Positions 47,820-57,654 of a stretch of DNA of 64,000 nt are shown piece by piece. The position numbers and the translations under genes were made by a program. The notes under the pieces were generated by a model. It was not told the DNA's origin. It saw only the letters and a program-made list of their open reading frames with translations, and ran no database searches. The stretch comes from Paenibacillus sp. 37 (GTDB lineage Bacteria; Bacillota; Bacilli; Paenibacillales; Paenibacillaceae). The stretch lies in assembly GCF_008386395.1 (NCBI RefSeq), contig NZ_CP043761.1:6262001-6326000 (forward strand). Reading direction: 5' to 3'. Position 1 is the first letter of the stretch. Each line of letters opens with the position of its first letter.

Positions 47820-47950
47820 ATTCGGATTGTTCTTTCGATCGCTGTTGTCTCCCAGATTTCTTGAATTATCCCTATTATAGGGGGAAATCCGGAGACAAAG
47901 GCGAACGCTCCGCTTCTTCAGAATCAATTCCGTCTTCTCCATTACTATCG
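47820..47950 (+). repeat. Interspersed structured repeat, copy 3 (shortened, between argJ and argB)
   Basis: This copy retains CGATCGCTGTTGTCTCC, a long stem around CCAGATTTC / GGAAATCCGG, and the 3' module GGCGAACGCTCCGCTTCTTCAG, ending near TTCCGTCTTCTCC. The AGCTTTC/GAAAGCT hairpin module present in the other copies is missing, and the ends are degenerate. It lies in the 334-nt argJ-argB spacer; I see no other feature in the rest of that spacer. Confidence 0.7.
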
Positions 47951-48066
47951 CTATATATCAAACATTAAATAACAAGTTTAAATTTCATTGATGATTTTTG
48001 AAATATTTCAAATCAGCTTCACAATAGAAGATAGCTGTTTCGTAAACATTTTGTCCCAAAGGCTTA

Positions 48067-49305
48067 TTACGTTCGGTATGCGGCGTTAATTCGGACGTAG
48101 TCATACGTCAGGTCACAGCCCCAGGCTGTTGCTGTTCCTTCGCCGTGGTGCAGATCCACCACAATGCGAACTGTATCGGTCTGTAAATACGCCAATGCCA
48201 ATTCTTCGTCGAAAACGACTGGACGGGATTGTTCAAGTACCGAGATCTCTCCCAACCGAATATTTACCGTATCCGGGTTCACTGGCTGTCCTGCACGCCC
48301 TACGGCTGCAATAATCCGTCCCCAGTTAGCGTCAGCGCCAAACATGGCTGATTTGACCAGACTGGACCCGATGACGGTTTTGGCAATGGCTTGCGCGGAT
48401 TCATCACTTACCGCACCAGTCACTTCTACCTCAACCAGTTTGGTTGCTCCTTCACCATCGCGAGCAATGGCTTTGGCCAGCACTTGGCATACATAGGTGA
48501 AGCCGGCTGCAAAAGCGTCCCAATCCGGATGATCTGTGGTCAGCTCTTCATTGCCTGCATATCCACTGGACATGGCTACCAGCATGTCGTTCGTACTTGT
48601 ATCCCCATCGACGGTAATCATGTTGAATGTATGATTTGTTGCCTGGCGCAGCAGGCGCTGCAACGCTTCTGCACCAATGACCGCGTCAGAGGTCATGAAA
48701 GCGAGCATTGTCGCCATATTCGGATGAATCATTCCCGAGCCTTTGGCGGCACCCGCAATCGTAACCGTCTTGCCGTTAACCAGAACGGAGACACAGGCTT
48801 CCTTTTTCACCAAATCCGTTGTCAGAATCGCTTGTGAAAATTGTTCCGCCTCATTCGACTCCTTGCCCATATGCGCCGGAAGGCCGGTAATGCCTGAATG
48901 CACAGCATCCATTTTGAGCAATTCCCCAATGACACCTGTGGAAGCCACCGCCACGTCCTCTTCTGCCACAGCCAACTCACGCGCAGCAGCCGAACGCATC
49001 GCATAAGCATCTTCTTCCCCTTGTTGCCCTGTGCATGCATTAGCGTTACCGCTGTTAACGATAACAGCCTGAAGACGTCCATTGTTTAAGCTTTCGCGCG
49101 TTACTTTAAGTGGTGCAGCTTGAAACACATTCGTTGTATATACAGCCGCAGCTGTAGCCGGTACATCACATCGGATCGCTCCGATGTCATTCCGGGATGT
49201 CTTTTTCAACCCGCAGTGAAGTCCACCAGCAGTGAATCCCCCAGGGGTTACAATTGTTCCGTTCTCAACCACGGTAAAACTCTGTTGCTCCACATTCGTT
49301 CCCAT
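48067..49305 (-). CDS. argJ: Bifunctional ornithine acetyltransferase / N-acetylglutamate synthase
   Basis: Recycles the acetyl group from N-acetylornithine to glutamate and, in bifunctional forms, also acetylates glutamate with acetyl-CoA. The 412-residue precursor contains the self-cleavage site in GSGMIHPNMATMLAF (between Ala and Thr), giving alpha and beta chains, and NSGNANACTGQQG in the first half. The C-terminus DYVRINAAYRT is typical. There is no argA in the window, so the bifunctional type is probable but not shown. The ribosome site is GGGGGA. Confidence 0.95.
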   Translation of the reverse strand: MGTNVEQQSFTVVENGTIVTPGGFTAGGLHCGLKKTSRNDIGAIRCDVPATAAAVYTTNVFQAAPLKVTRESLNNGRLQAVIVNSGNANACTGQQGEEDAYAMRSAAARELAVAEEDVAVASTGVIGELLKMDAVHSGITGLPAHMGKESNEAEQFSQAILTTDLVKKEACVSVLVNGKTVTIAGAAKGSGMIHPNMATMLAFMTSDAVIGAEALQRLLRQATNHTFNMITVDGDTSTNDMLVAMSSGYAGNEELTTDHPDWDAFAAGFTYVCQVLAKAIARDGEGATKLVEVEVTGAVSDESAQAIAKTVIGSSLVKSAMFGADANWGRIIAAVGRAGQPVNPDTVNIRLGEISVLEQSRPVVFDEELALAYLQTDTVRIVVDLHHGEGTATAWGCDLTYDYVRINAAYRT

Positions 49306-49434
49306 ATCATATCCCCCGTATGCGTTCAGCTATATGCCGATGATCCGCCTGCTTAACCTGATCCAATCTCCATAAATGACCCCGAGAAAGCACTTTACAC
49401 TGAATGTTCCAGTACTCCTCCTGAATTCCAGCTC

Positions 49435-50484
49435 TTATGGATATACCGGTGTCATGTTCAGCCCGAGGTTCTCCTCCCATCCCATCATCAGGTTCATATT
49501 TTGAATCGCTTGCCCGGATGCACCCTTCACCAGGTTGTCGATGACCGAAATAATCGTCAAACGCCCTGTGCGAGGATCTACCGCAAATCCGATATCACAA
49601 TAGTTGGATCCGTACACTTCTTTGGTAGAAGGCCAGATGCCCGGTTCACGTACACGTACGAAAGGTCTGTTCTCATAATATTTGCGGTATAAATCTACGA
49701 TCTCCCGATCGCTGTGTTCCCCAACGAGTTTTGCATACATCGTACTCATGATTCCACGTGTCATAGGCACCAGATGTGTTGTAAAGGTAACCGTAACAGG
49801 CGTTCCCGTTAGATCACCAAGCACTTGTTCGATCTCGGGAATATGTTGGTGTTTGTTCAGTTTATAGGCTTTGAGATTTTCATTCATCTCTGCATAATGG
49901 TTTGTCAGACTTGTTCCGCGTCCTGCCCCGGACACGCCTGATTTGGCATCAATAATAATAGTAGAAGGATCAATCCAGCCTGCCTCTACTGCAGGGATCA
50001 GTCCAAGAAGTGTAGCCGTTGGATAACAGCCCGGGTTGGATATGAAATTCTGTCCCTTCACCTTTTCACCGTACACCTCAGCCATGCCGTATACCGCTTG
50101 TTCCAGCAAATCAGATGAAGGCGCCGGATGTTTGTACCACTCTTCATACACCGTTCCATCCTTGAGTCTGAAATCGCCAGACAGATCAATGACCTTAAGC
50201 CCTGCTGCCAGCAAGCTTGGTACGAGCTTTGCACTTACGCCGGACGGGGTTGCTGTGAATACCAGATCTGCACGACTCGCAATTTCAGCCGGATCTACAC
50301 CGTCGAGTGGCCTGTGAATCACGTCCGTCAAATGCGGAAATCCATCTGCGATGGATTCACCACTGCTCGATGATGAGATCACCGATGTGATTTCAACCTG
50401 CGGATGGTTCTGGAAAAAACGAATCAGCTCCACCCCGCCGTAGCCGGTGGAACCGACGATTGCTACTTTTAATTTGTTATTCAC
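49435..50484 (-). CDS. argC: N-acetyl-gamma-glutamyl-phosphate reductase
   Basis: NADPH-dependent reduction of N-acetylglutamyl phosphate. The 349-residue protein begins KVAIVGSTGYGGVELIRFF (nucleotide site) and has the catalytic cysteine in ISNPGCYPTATLLG, plus KSGVSGAGRG. The frame is open to 50661, but the GTG at 50484, after GGGGGAG, gives the normal N-terminus; the extra frame runs through the promoter. It is the first gene of argCJBDFGH. Confidence 0.97.
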   Translation of the reverse strand: MNNKLKVAIVGSTGYGGVELIRFFQNHPQVEITSVISSSSSGESIADGFPHLTDVIHRPLDGVDPAEIASRADLVFTATPSGVSAKLVPSLLAAGLKVIDLSGDFRLKDGTVYEEWYKHPAPSSDLLEQAVYGMAEVYGEKVKGQNFISNPGCYPTATLLGLIPAVEAGWIDPSTIIIDAKSGVSGAGRGTSLTNHYAEMNENLKAYKLNKHQHIPEIEQVLGDLTGTPVTVTFTTHLVPMTRGIMSTMYAKLVGEHSDREIVDLYRKYYENRPFVRVREPGIWPSTKEVYGSNYCDIGFAVDPRTGRLTIISVIDNLVKGASGQAIQNMNLMMGWEENLGLNMTPVYP

Positions 50485-50571
50485 TCTCGCTCCCCCAATC
50501 TCGATGTATGCGCTACTTGTGCTATGTCCTTGCCTGAAGGATACTTGAACACAGCAATTCCGTCGCTTATA

Positions 50572-50616
50572 TGCATATTTGTGTATTATTATACGACTCT
50601 GGTTATATAAATACAA
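50572..50616 (-). promoter_or_regulatory. arg operon promoter with overlapping ArgR-like box
   Basis: On the minus strand TTGTAT (50611-50616) is followed by 17 nt and a perfect TATAAT (50588-50593). The AT-rich imperfect dyad at 50572-50595 (GTATAATAATAC then CAAATATGCA on the minus strand) resembles ArgR/AhrC operators, which pair TGNAT-type half-sites around A/T centres. It covers the -10 and start site, the expected place for arginine repression. The leader is about 97 nt. The rest of the 330-nt argC-cls gap shows nothing else clear. Confidence 0.6.
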
Positions 50617-50814
50617 CACTCTATCATCAATTTCACATGGATTTCCATCCAACCCGAACATATCTTTTTTACTATCCGGGACGAATAGGTATACATCTGT
50701 TAAAATACGTATTAGTAGGAAACATTACAATCAGGGTCTCATTCATAACTAACCTGCTAATCAAGGACATATGAATAGATTCATGATGGTCATTATGAGA
50801 CGTGGGGGACTATA

Positions 50815-52263
50815 GTGCATATCGAATCCATTTTACTTATTGTACTCCTGGGCCTGAATATTATTTTTGCGGCAGCAGTCGTTTTCTTCGAACGGAAGGA
50901 TGCCAGCGCTTCCTGGGCTTGGCTGCTCGTCTTGAACTTTATTCCGGTGTTTGGGTTTGTACTTTATCTTTTAACCGGTCAGAACCTGACCCGATACCGG
51001 CTTTTCCAGTGGAAGGAACGCAAGAAGCTCGGGCTAGAGGAACGTATTGAAGCCCAGCTCACACAGTTGCACGACAACCGCACACCTTTCCGCAACCAAG
51101 CAACCGAGAGTAGCCAGGACATGATCTATATGAACCTGAAGCAGAACGGCGCTCTGTTAACGGAGGATAATGCGGTTGAGATCATTACAGACGGAACAGA
51201 CAAGTTCCAACGGCTCTTGGACGACATCGAAGCGGCTCAGGATCACGTGCACGTACAATACTACATTTATAGAGGCGACCGTCTGGGCAAAAGAATTCGG
51301 GATGCACTTATCCGCAAAGCGCGGGAAGGCATCAAAGTTCGTCTACTGTATGACGCGCTCGGATCACGGCGGGTTTCCAAACGCTTTTTCAAAGAATTGC
51401 GCGAAGCAGGCGGTTTGGTTGAAGTCTTTTTCCCATCCAAATTCAGTCTGATCAACTTGCGTATGAACTACCGGAACCACCGTAAGATTGTCATCATCGA
51501 TGGTAACTTGGGGTACACAGGCGGGTTTAACGTTGGAGATGAGTATCTCGGCTTGAACTCGAAATTCGGTTACTGGCGTGACACACATCTGCGTATTCAA
51601 GGGAACGCCGTTCATGCGCTGCAGACCCGTTTCCTTCTGGATTGGAATGAAGCGTCCAAACAACACGACACACCTTACGTTCCGGCGCATTTCCCTCATA
51701 TCGAGGGCACAGGAAAGATCGCCATGCAGATTGTCTCCAGTGGACCGGATGCAGAGACTGAACATATCAAGAACAGTTATCTCAAGATGATTAACGGGGC
51801 CAAACAATCGATTCTGATTCAAACGCCTTATTTTATCCCGGATGCCAGTGTATTCGAAGCTATTCGTCTCGCGTGTCTGTCCGGCATAGATGTTCGCATC
51901 ATGATTCCAAATAAACCCGACCACGCCTTTGTATATTGGGCTACGTTATCTTATATTGGTGAGTTGTTGAAGGTGGGCGCCAAAGTATTTATATATGATA
52001 ATGGCTTCATTCATGCCAAAACACTTATCATTGACAGTTTGGTTGCATCCGTGGGAACCGCCAATATTGACTACCGCAGTTTCCGGTTGAACTTTGAGGT
52101 TAATGCCTTTATGTACGATGAAGCGATTGCGACAGCACTTGTACAAACCTTTGAGCATGACCTGCATGTATCGCGGGAAATGACGCTTGATGAATACCAA
52201 AAACGAAGTCTGATCATTCGCTTCAAAGAAGCGATTTCCCGTCTGTTATCTCCAATTCTGTAG
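50815..52263 (+). CDS. cls: Cardiolipin synthase
   Basis: A membrane phospholipase-D-family enzyme joining two phosphatidylglycerols into cardiolipin. The 482-residue protein has two N-terminal transmembrane helices with the usual ASASWAWLLVLNFIPVFGF. It has two HKD motifs: NHRKIVIIDGNLGYTGG and IHAKTLIIDSLVASVGTANID. Length and order match bacterial ClsA-type enzymes. The start is GTG 50815 after GTGGGGGAC. It is the only plus-strand gene in this part and ends next to repeat copy 4. Confidence 0.95.
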   Translation: MHIESILLIVLLGLNIIFAAAVVFFERKDASASWAWLLVLNFIPVFGFVLYLLTGQNLTRYRLFQWKERKKLGLEERIEAQLTQLHDNRTPFRNQATESSQDMIYMNLKQNGALLTEDNAVEIITDGTDKFQRLLDDIEAAQDHVHVQYYIYRGDRLGKRIRDALIRKAREGIKVRLLYDALGSRRVSKRFFKELREAGGLVEVFFPSKFSLINLRMNYRNHRKIVIIDGNLGYTGGFNVGDEYLGLNSKFGYWRDTHLRIQGNAVHALQTRFLLDWNEASKQHDTPYVPAHFPHIEGTGKIAMQIVSSGPDAETEHIKNSYLKMINGAKQSILIQTPYFIPDASVFEAIRLACLSGIDVRIMIPNKPDHAFVYWATLSYIGELLKVGAKVFIYDNGFIHAKTLIIDSLVASVGTANIDYRSFRLNFEVNAFMYDEAIATALVQTFEHDLHVSREMTLDEYQKRSLIIRFKEAISRLLSPIL

Positions 52264-52374
52264 CGGTGGCACTCTAATGACAGAATCGCCTTCCGAAGTA
52301 GCTTTCTTTCAGAAAGCTTTTAGGCGCACGCTTCGCTTCTTCAGGCTATTTCTGTCCTCTCCGTTATCGTGATG
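52264..52374 (+). repeat. Interspersed structured repeat, copy 4 (shortened, after cls)
   Basis: This copy contains TGACAGAAT, CCTTCCGAAGTAGCTTTC, the GAAAGCTTTTAGGCGCACGC module and TTTCTGTCCTCT, but lacks the long TATCCCC stem. The junction is a single CTTCCGA where full copies have two CTTCCGA words bracketing the missing segment. It begins right after the cls stop codon. GACAGAA/TTCTGTC still form an outer stem. Confidence 0.75.
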
Positions 52375-52398
52375 TTTAATTAAAATTATAGTAATAGT

Positions 52399-52453
52399 AA
52401 AAAAACAGGCATATCCTCTCCCGTCATTTCGGAGAAGGATATGCCTGTTTTTT
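52399..52453. terminator. Bidirectional terminator between cls and yvjA-like gene
   Basis: AAAAAACAGGCATATCC pairs with GGATATGCCTGTTTTTT, with CTC/GAG inside, giving an A-run and T-run on the two sides. It serves the converging genes. Confidence 0.9.
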
Positions 52454-52514
52454 CTTGTCTTGAACTTCCAAACTTATGAGCCTACACGGCTCAATCACCA
52501 GTTTCTACACCCGT

Positions 52515-53423
52515 TCACACATGTTCTCCCCGCTTAAAACCTTCGCCGAGCACTTCGTGCGCGTTACTGATAATGACAAAAGCTCCCGGGTCCACAGACC
52601 GGATTAATGCTTTGAGTCTTGGTACCTCATTTTGCCCAACCACGACCATCAGTACGGTTCGTTGATCGTCGGTGTAACCGCCCTTGGCTTCCAGCTTCGT
52701 TAATCCGCGATCCAAGTCATCCAGAATCACTTTGCTAATCGCTTCCGTCTGGTTGGAGATAATATAAGCCACCTTGGAGAAACCCAACCCCATCTCAACG
52801 GCATCGATCACTTTACCGGTAACATACAACCCAATCAGCGCATAGAGGGATTGCTCCAATGACAATACAAAAGCAGCCATAATAATAACTGTAGCATCCA
52901 TAATTACGACACACAGAGAATAACTCAGTCCACTGTATTTCTGTACGATTCGGGCAAGAATGCTCATGCCACCTGTTGATCCTCTACCTCGGTATACAAT
53001 TCCAATCCCTAAACCAACACCAATCCCACCATACAGTGAACCAAGGAGTGGATTCGTTGTTGGGATGGCCCAATCCTTTGTGAGATAGACTAAGAGCGGC
53101 AGGACAATACTGCCCAGGACTGAACGAATACCATACTGCTTACCAATAAGCAGAAAACCCGCGATTAGAAGTGGGATGTTAATCGCCCATTGGGTATATG
53201 CCGGTTCCCAATTAAGCCATTCCTTGCCCAGGATCGATAACCCGGACACCCCACCTGAAGCGATCTGATTCGGTAATAAAAATAAATTAAAGGCCACTGC
53301 AATTAAAAACGAACCTAAAATGATAGATACCGTGTCCACGACGTTTCTCCATGGACCATTGAGTGGAATGAGGCTAGTTATCCTCTTTTTGCGGCTGTTG
53401 TGAAGTTGTGATCGTTGTTGCAT
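52515..53423 (-). CDS. yvjA: YitT-family (YvjA-like) membrane protein
   Basis: A 302-residue protein with five or six transmembrane helices over residues of about 25-200 (SIILGSFLIAVAFNLFLLPNQIASGG, then GSLYGGIGVGLGIGIVYRG) and a cytoplasmic DUF2179 domain at the C-terminus (LTKLEAKGGYTDDQRTVLMV...NEVPRLKALIRSVDPGAFV). The YitT family's transport role is not firmly known. Its place beside prfB fits B. subtilis yvjA. I use ATG 53423, after AAAGGAG; an ATG fifteen codons earlier has no ribosome site. Confidence 0.85.
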   Translation of the reverse strand: MQQRSQLHNSRKKRITSLIPLNGPWRNVVDTVSIILGSFLIAVAFNLFLLPNQIASGGVSGLSILGKEWLNWEPAYTQWAINIPLLIAGFLLIGKQYGIRSVLGSIVLPLLVYLTKDWAIPTTNPLLGSLYGGIGVGLGIGIVYRGRGSTGGMSILARIVQKYSGLSYSLCVVIMDATVIIMAAFVLSLEQSLYALIGLYVTGKVIDAVEMGLGFSKVAYIISNQTEAISKVILDDLDRGLTKLEAKGGYTDDQRTVLMVVVGQNEVPRLKALIRSVDPGAFVIISNAHEVLGEGFKRGEHV

Positions 53424-53494
53424 GTTCTCGTGCTCTCCTTTGTTGGGACTGATCAGTTGTTTGTTCATATTCTCTATATCTTATAAAATGATTC

Positions 53495-53552
53495 AAAAAA
53501 AAGCTCCTGTATACACCAGCATACGCCTACACGTATGGGTCCATACAGGAAC
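53495..53552 (-). terminator. prfB terminator
   Basis: AGTTCCTGTAT pairs with ATACAGGAGCT, with an inner CATACG/CGTATG stem, followed by eight T on the minus strand. It starts a few bases after the prfB stop. Confidence 0.9.
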
Positions 53553-53557
53553 TTATA

Positions 53558-54671
53558 TTAATCGGTTTCTACTTTAATCTGGCTACGCAAATAACCATCG
53601 ATGAATGCATCGAGGTCGCCGTCCATTACTGCCCCTGTATTTCCAGTCTCTACGCTTGTACGGTGATCCTTTACCATACTATAGGGATGGAACACATAGG
53701 AGCGAATCTGGCTACCCCATGAAATATCCGACTGATCTCCTCGGATTTCATCCAGCTGTTGTTTTTGCTCTTCAATTTTACGCTCATACAATTTCGAACG
53801 AAGCATCTTCATCGCCCGCTCACGGTTCTTGATCTGTGAACGTTCATTCTGACACGTTACAACTACACCTGTTGGAAGGTGGGTAATCCGCACGGCTGAG
53901 TCGGTGGTATTGATATGCTGTCCACCCGCGCCACTCGCACGGTAGGTATCAATCTTGAGATCCTCTGTTCGAATGTCCAATTCAATCGTATCATCAATCT
54001 CAGGAACCACATCACATGATACGAAGGAAGTATGCCTACGGCCCGAGGAGTCAAAAGGAGAGATTCGCACCAGTCGGTGTACACCCTTCTCGGCTTTCAG
54101 ATAACCATAAGCATTGTGCCCCTTGATCGACAACGTAACACTCTTGATCCCCGCCTCATCACCTGGCAGATAATCCAATACCTCAACCTTGAAGCCCCGC
54201 TTCTCAGACCAACGTGTGTACATCCGGAGCAACATCTGTCCCCAGTCCTGTGACTCGGTACCACCTGCCCCCGGATGAAGCTCTAGAATGGCATCCATCT
54301 TATCATACGGCTGGTTCAGGAGAAGTTGAAGTTCGAACTCTGCCACCTTGCTCACGATCGCTGTGACGCTTCTACCGATCTCTGCAGCGAGGTCTTCGTC
54401 GCCTTCCTCGTCAGCCAGTTCTACCATCATCACCGCATCATCATAATCCTGTTGGAGTTTGGTGTATTGATCCACAGAACCCTTCACCGCATTTAGCTCA
54501 GCAATTACGGATTGCGCCTTGTCACTATCGTCCCAGAAATCGGGGGCAGACATCTTCACTTCGAAGTTGCCGATCATCTCTTGCTTCAGATCTAAGTCAA
54601 AGAGACCCCCTAAGGTTTGTTAGTTTTTTGCCTATTTCACGCAGGTCATGCTTCACATTTGGATCGATCAT
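53558..54671 (-). CDS. prfB: Peptide chain release factor 2, with programmed +1 frameshift
   Basis: Releases finished proteins at UGA and UAA. A 24-codon first segment from ATG 54671 ([20 protein letters not shown]...) ends CTT and then in-frame TGA (54597-54599). Reading resumes one base later as GAC TTA GAT, giving 370 residues in total. The main segment has the UGA-recognising SPF tripeptide in [10 protein letters not shown] and the GGQ catalytic loop in [15 protein letters not shown]. The ribosome site is AGAGGA before the ATG. It follows secA after a 478-nt spacer holding repeat copy 5, as in the B. subtilis secA-prfB order. Confidence 0.96.
54596..54611 (-). promoter_or_regulatory. prfB programmed frameshift site
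   Basis: The minus strand reads AGGGGG TCT CTT TGA C. The internal Shine-Dalgarno-like AGGGGG (54606-54611) sits three bases before the slippery CTT, followed by the in-frame TGA and C. This is the classic RF2 autoregulatory site: low RF2 slows UGA termination and raises +1 shifting. Confidence 0.95.
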
Positions 54672-54914
54672 GTGCAATTCCTCTTTTCATTAAGATAAAC
54701 TCCCCGCATCCAGGGCATTCCTCCAGATCAAGTAAGTGATGCGCCACCCTGGTGTTGAGACTACTGTTATATCAGTATATCTCTTCCCCGTGATCATGGT
54801 CATATGATTATAACTATGCACCATTAATCGGTTTTGCATCCTTCACTTCATTCTATGGGATACCCGGCTGCGAGGAGCCGTTCATGTCATGCTATCTAAG
54901 TTGACCTCATGCAT

Positions 54915-55102
54915 GTTACACCTGTTACTCCGATTACAGCAGCATCTTCCGATCGCTCTTATCCCCAGATTTTCTTGATTCCCTCTTACAAGGGAAAAAT
55001 CCGGGGATAGCGTATGCTTCCGATGTAGCTTTCTTGCAGAAAGCTTTTAGGCGAACGCTCCGCTTCTTCAGATTGCTTCTGCACTCTCCGTTATGGTGTA
55101 AA
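54915..55102 (+). repeat. Interspersed structured repeat, copy 5 (full length, between secA and prfB)
   Basis: The element runs from GTTACAC to GTGTAAAA with all modules: CTTCCGATCGCTCTTATCCCC, the stem CCCCAGATTTT / AAAATCCGGGG, GCTTCCGATGTAGCTTTC, the GAAAGCTTTTAGGCGAACGC hairpin module, and TTCTGCACTCTCCG. The loop base of the small hairpin differs (TTGC for TTTC). It occupies the secA-proximal part of the 478-nt secA-prfB spacer. The prfB-proximal part holds a TATAAT (54807-54812, minus strand) without a clear -35. Confidence 0.8.
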
Positions 55103-55149
55103 ATCAAGGTTCAACTTATTACACTATAGTGTATATAAAAACCATCGAT

Positions 55150-57654
55150 CTACTCTTGACCGTGGCAGTGTTTGAACTTCTTGCCACTACCGCATGGGCA
55201 TGGATCGTTACGTCCGATTTGGTCAGAAACCTTCACTGGACGTTTCTCAGCAGGTTCACCGCTTGTCGAGATCTGACTTTCCTCAACAACCGCTTGACGC
55301 TCCTGATTGCTCTCGATCTGTGCTCTCATCACATAAGTCGCTACTTCTTCTTGAATCGAAGCGATCATTTGATGGAACATCTCGAAGCCTTCGAACTGGT
55401 ATTCACGCAGTGGATCTGTACCACCGTAGGCGCGAAGGTGGATACCTTGACGCAATTGATCCATTGCATCAATATGATCCATCCACTTGCTGTCTACTGC
55501 ACGGAGCACAACCACTTTCTCGAACTCACGAACCATCTCTTCGCCAATTCGCTCTTCACGTGCATTGTACTTGTTTTGAACTTTCGTGAACAGGAACTCG
55601 ATAATCTCTTCTGCTTCCTTACCCCACAGATCATCTTTTGTTATCGAACCATCGTCCAGCAATTTGCTGTTCATGTAATCGGCAACTTCCTGCAGCTCCC
55701 AGTTTTCCGGAATATCGTCACCACAATGTGCTTCAACGATACGTTCAATGGAAGGTTTGATCATATCCATAACGATTTGTTTAATATTTTCGGACTCCAG
55801 TACCTCGCGGCGCTGTTTATATATAATTTCACGTTGTTGGTTCATAACATCATCATATTGGAGGACGACTTTACGTACGTCAAAGTTGTTACCTTCAACA
55901 CGCTTCTGCGCCGATTCTACTGCACGGGTAATCATTCGGCTCTCAATCGGTTGGTCTTCTTCAAAACCAAGGCGCTCCATCATGTTCAGTACATTGTCTG
56001 CACCGAAACGTCTCATCAATTCATCACCCAGTGAAAGGTAGAATTGTGTTGAACCCGGGTCACCCTGACGTCCAGCACGACCACGCAGCTGATTATCAAT
56101 CCGCCGTGATTCGTGACGCTCTGTACCGATGATATGAAGGCCGCCTACTTCAGCTACACCTTCACCCAAGATAATATCTGTACCCCGTCCAGCCATGTTG
56201 GTTGCAATCGTTACTGCACCCGCTTGACCAGCTCCTGAGATGATCTCTGCTTCTTCCGCATGGTACTTGGCGTTCAGTACCTGGTGTTTTACCCCACGGC
56301 GTTTAAGCATGTCTGACAGGCGCTCCGAGTTCTCGATCGATACTGTACCTACCAGAACCGGTTGATTCTTGCTGTGGCGTGCCACGATTTCTTCCACAAC
56401 CGCGTTGAACTTGCCATCTATGCTCTTGTACACAACGTCAGCCATGTCATCCCGTTTGTTAGGACGGTTGGTTGGAATCTGGAGTACTTCGAGACCGTAG
56501 ATTTTTTTGAACTCTTCTTCCTCGGTTTTCGCTGTACCCGTCATACCCGCAAGTTTACGGTACATCCGGAAATAGTTCTGGAAGGTAATCGTAGCAAGCG
56601 TCATGCTCTCGTTTTGTACTTCAATGCCTTCTTTGGCTTCAATTGCTTGGTGCAATCCATCACTGTAACGACGTCCAGACATCAGACGACCTGTGAATTC
56701 ATCAACGATCATGACTTCCTCATCACTGACCACATAATCCACGTCACGACGCATGATTACGTTCGCTTTCAAACCCTGTACAATGTGATGGTTGAGAGTT
56801 ACATTGGCATGATCATACAAGTTCTCGATACCAAATGCTTTCTCTGCTTTTGCCACGCCCGCCTCAGTCAACGCTACGGATTTCACTTTAATGTCTACTG
56901 TAAAGTCTTCTTCTGGCACCAAACGTTTCACAAAACGATCTGCTGCATAGTATAGATCCGTCGACTTCTGAGCTTGTCCAGAGATAATGAGTGGCGTACG
57001 CGCCTCATCGACCAGGATGGAGTCCACTTCATCAATGATACAGAAGAACAATGGACGTTGTACCATTTGCTCTTTGTACAGAACCATGTTGTCACGCAGA
57101 TAGTCAAAACCAAACTCGTTGTTCGTTCCGTACGTAATATCACATGCATACGCATGCTGTTTCAAAGCATGGTCCATACCGCTCAGGTTAACCCCTACCG
57201 TCATGCCCATGAATTCATAGATTTGTCCCATTTCCTGGCTATCCCGCTGTGCCAAATAATCATTGACCGTGACCACGTGAACACCTTTGGACATCAACGC
57301 GTTCAGATATACCGGAAGTGTTCCTACCAGCGTTTTACCTTCACCCGTTTTCATCTCGGAAATACGGCCTTCATGCAGAGCGATCCCGCCCAGCATCTGT
57401 ACATCGTAGTGACGTTTGCCCAGTACACGGCGCGATGCCTCACGTACGGTTGCAAATGCCTCTGGAAGAAGCTCATCTGTTGTTTCTCCCTTTTCAATAC
57501 GAGCACGGTATTCGTCCGTTTTACCTTTCAGTTGTTCATCAGACAACGCCTGAAATTGTGGTTCCAGTTTATTGATCACATCGACCGTCTTCATCAGACG
57601 TTTAACATCACGTTCATTCATGTCGCCGAAGATCTTTTTGACAAGTCCTAGCAT
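55150..57654 (-). CDS. secA: Preprotein translocase ATPase SecA
   Basis: The motor that drives secretory proteins through SecYEG. The 834-residue protein has Walker [26 protein letters not shown], the [19 protein letters not shown] segment, [36 protein letters not shown], and the C-terminal zinc-binding tail [19 protein letters not shown], which contacts SecB-like partners or the ribosome. The frame is open to 57753, but ATG 57654 with GAAAGGGG upstream gives the normal [16 protein letters not shown] start. Its neighbours hpf and prfB match the B. subtilis order. Confidence 0.98.
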   Translation of the reverse strand: MLGLVKKIFGDMNERDVKRLMKTVDVINKLEPQFQALSDEQLKGKTDEYRARIEKGETTDELLPEAFATVREASRRVLGKRHYDVQMLGGIALHEGRISEMKTGEGKTLVGTLPVYLNALMSKGVHVVTVNDYLAQRDSQEMGQIYEFMGMTVGVNLSGMDHALKQHAYACDITYGTNNEFGFDYLRDNMVLYKEQMVQRPLFFCIIDEVDSILVDEARTPLIISGQAQKSTDLYYAADRFVKRLVPEEDFTVDIKVKSVALTEAGVAKAEKAFGIENLYDHANVTLNHHIVQGLKANVIMRRDVDYVVSDEEVMIVDEFTGRLMSGRRYSDGLHQAIEAKEGIEVQNESMTLATITFQNYFRMYRKLAGMTGTAKTEEEEFKKIYGLEVLQIPTNRPNKRDDMADVVYKSIDGKFNAVVEEIVARHSKNQPVLVGTVSIENSERLSDMLKRRGVKHQVLNAKYHAEEAEIISGAGQAGAVTIATNMAGRGTDIILGEGVAEVGGLHIIGTERHESRRIDNQLRGRAGRQGDPGSTQFYLSLGDELMRRFGADNVLNMMERLGFEEDQPIESRMITRAVESAQKRVEGNNFDVRKVVLQYDDVMNQQREIIYKQRREVLESENIKQIVMDMIKPSIERIVEAHCGDDIPENWELQEVADYMNSKLLDDGSITKDDLWGKEAEEIIEFLFTKVQNKYNAREERIGEEMVREFEKVVVLRAVDSKWMDHIDAMDQLRQGIHLRAYGGTDPLREYQFEGFEMFHQMIASIQEEVATYVMRAQIESNQERQAVVEESQISTSGEPAEKRPVKVSDQIGRNDPCPCGSGKKFKHCHGQE

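Noticed and set aside
49388..49430. Another copy of the interspersed repeat upstream of argJ
   Set aside because: CTTTACACTG and AGTACTCC occur near 49390-49415, but spacing and the internal modules do not match. The similarity is short enough to be chance.
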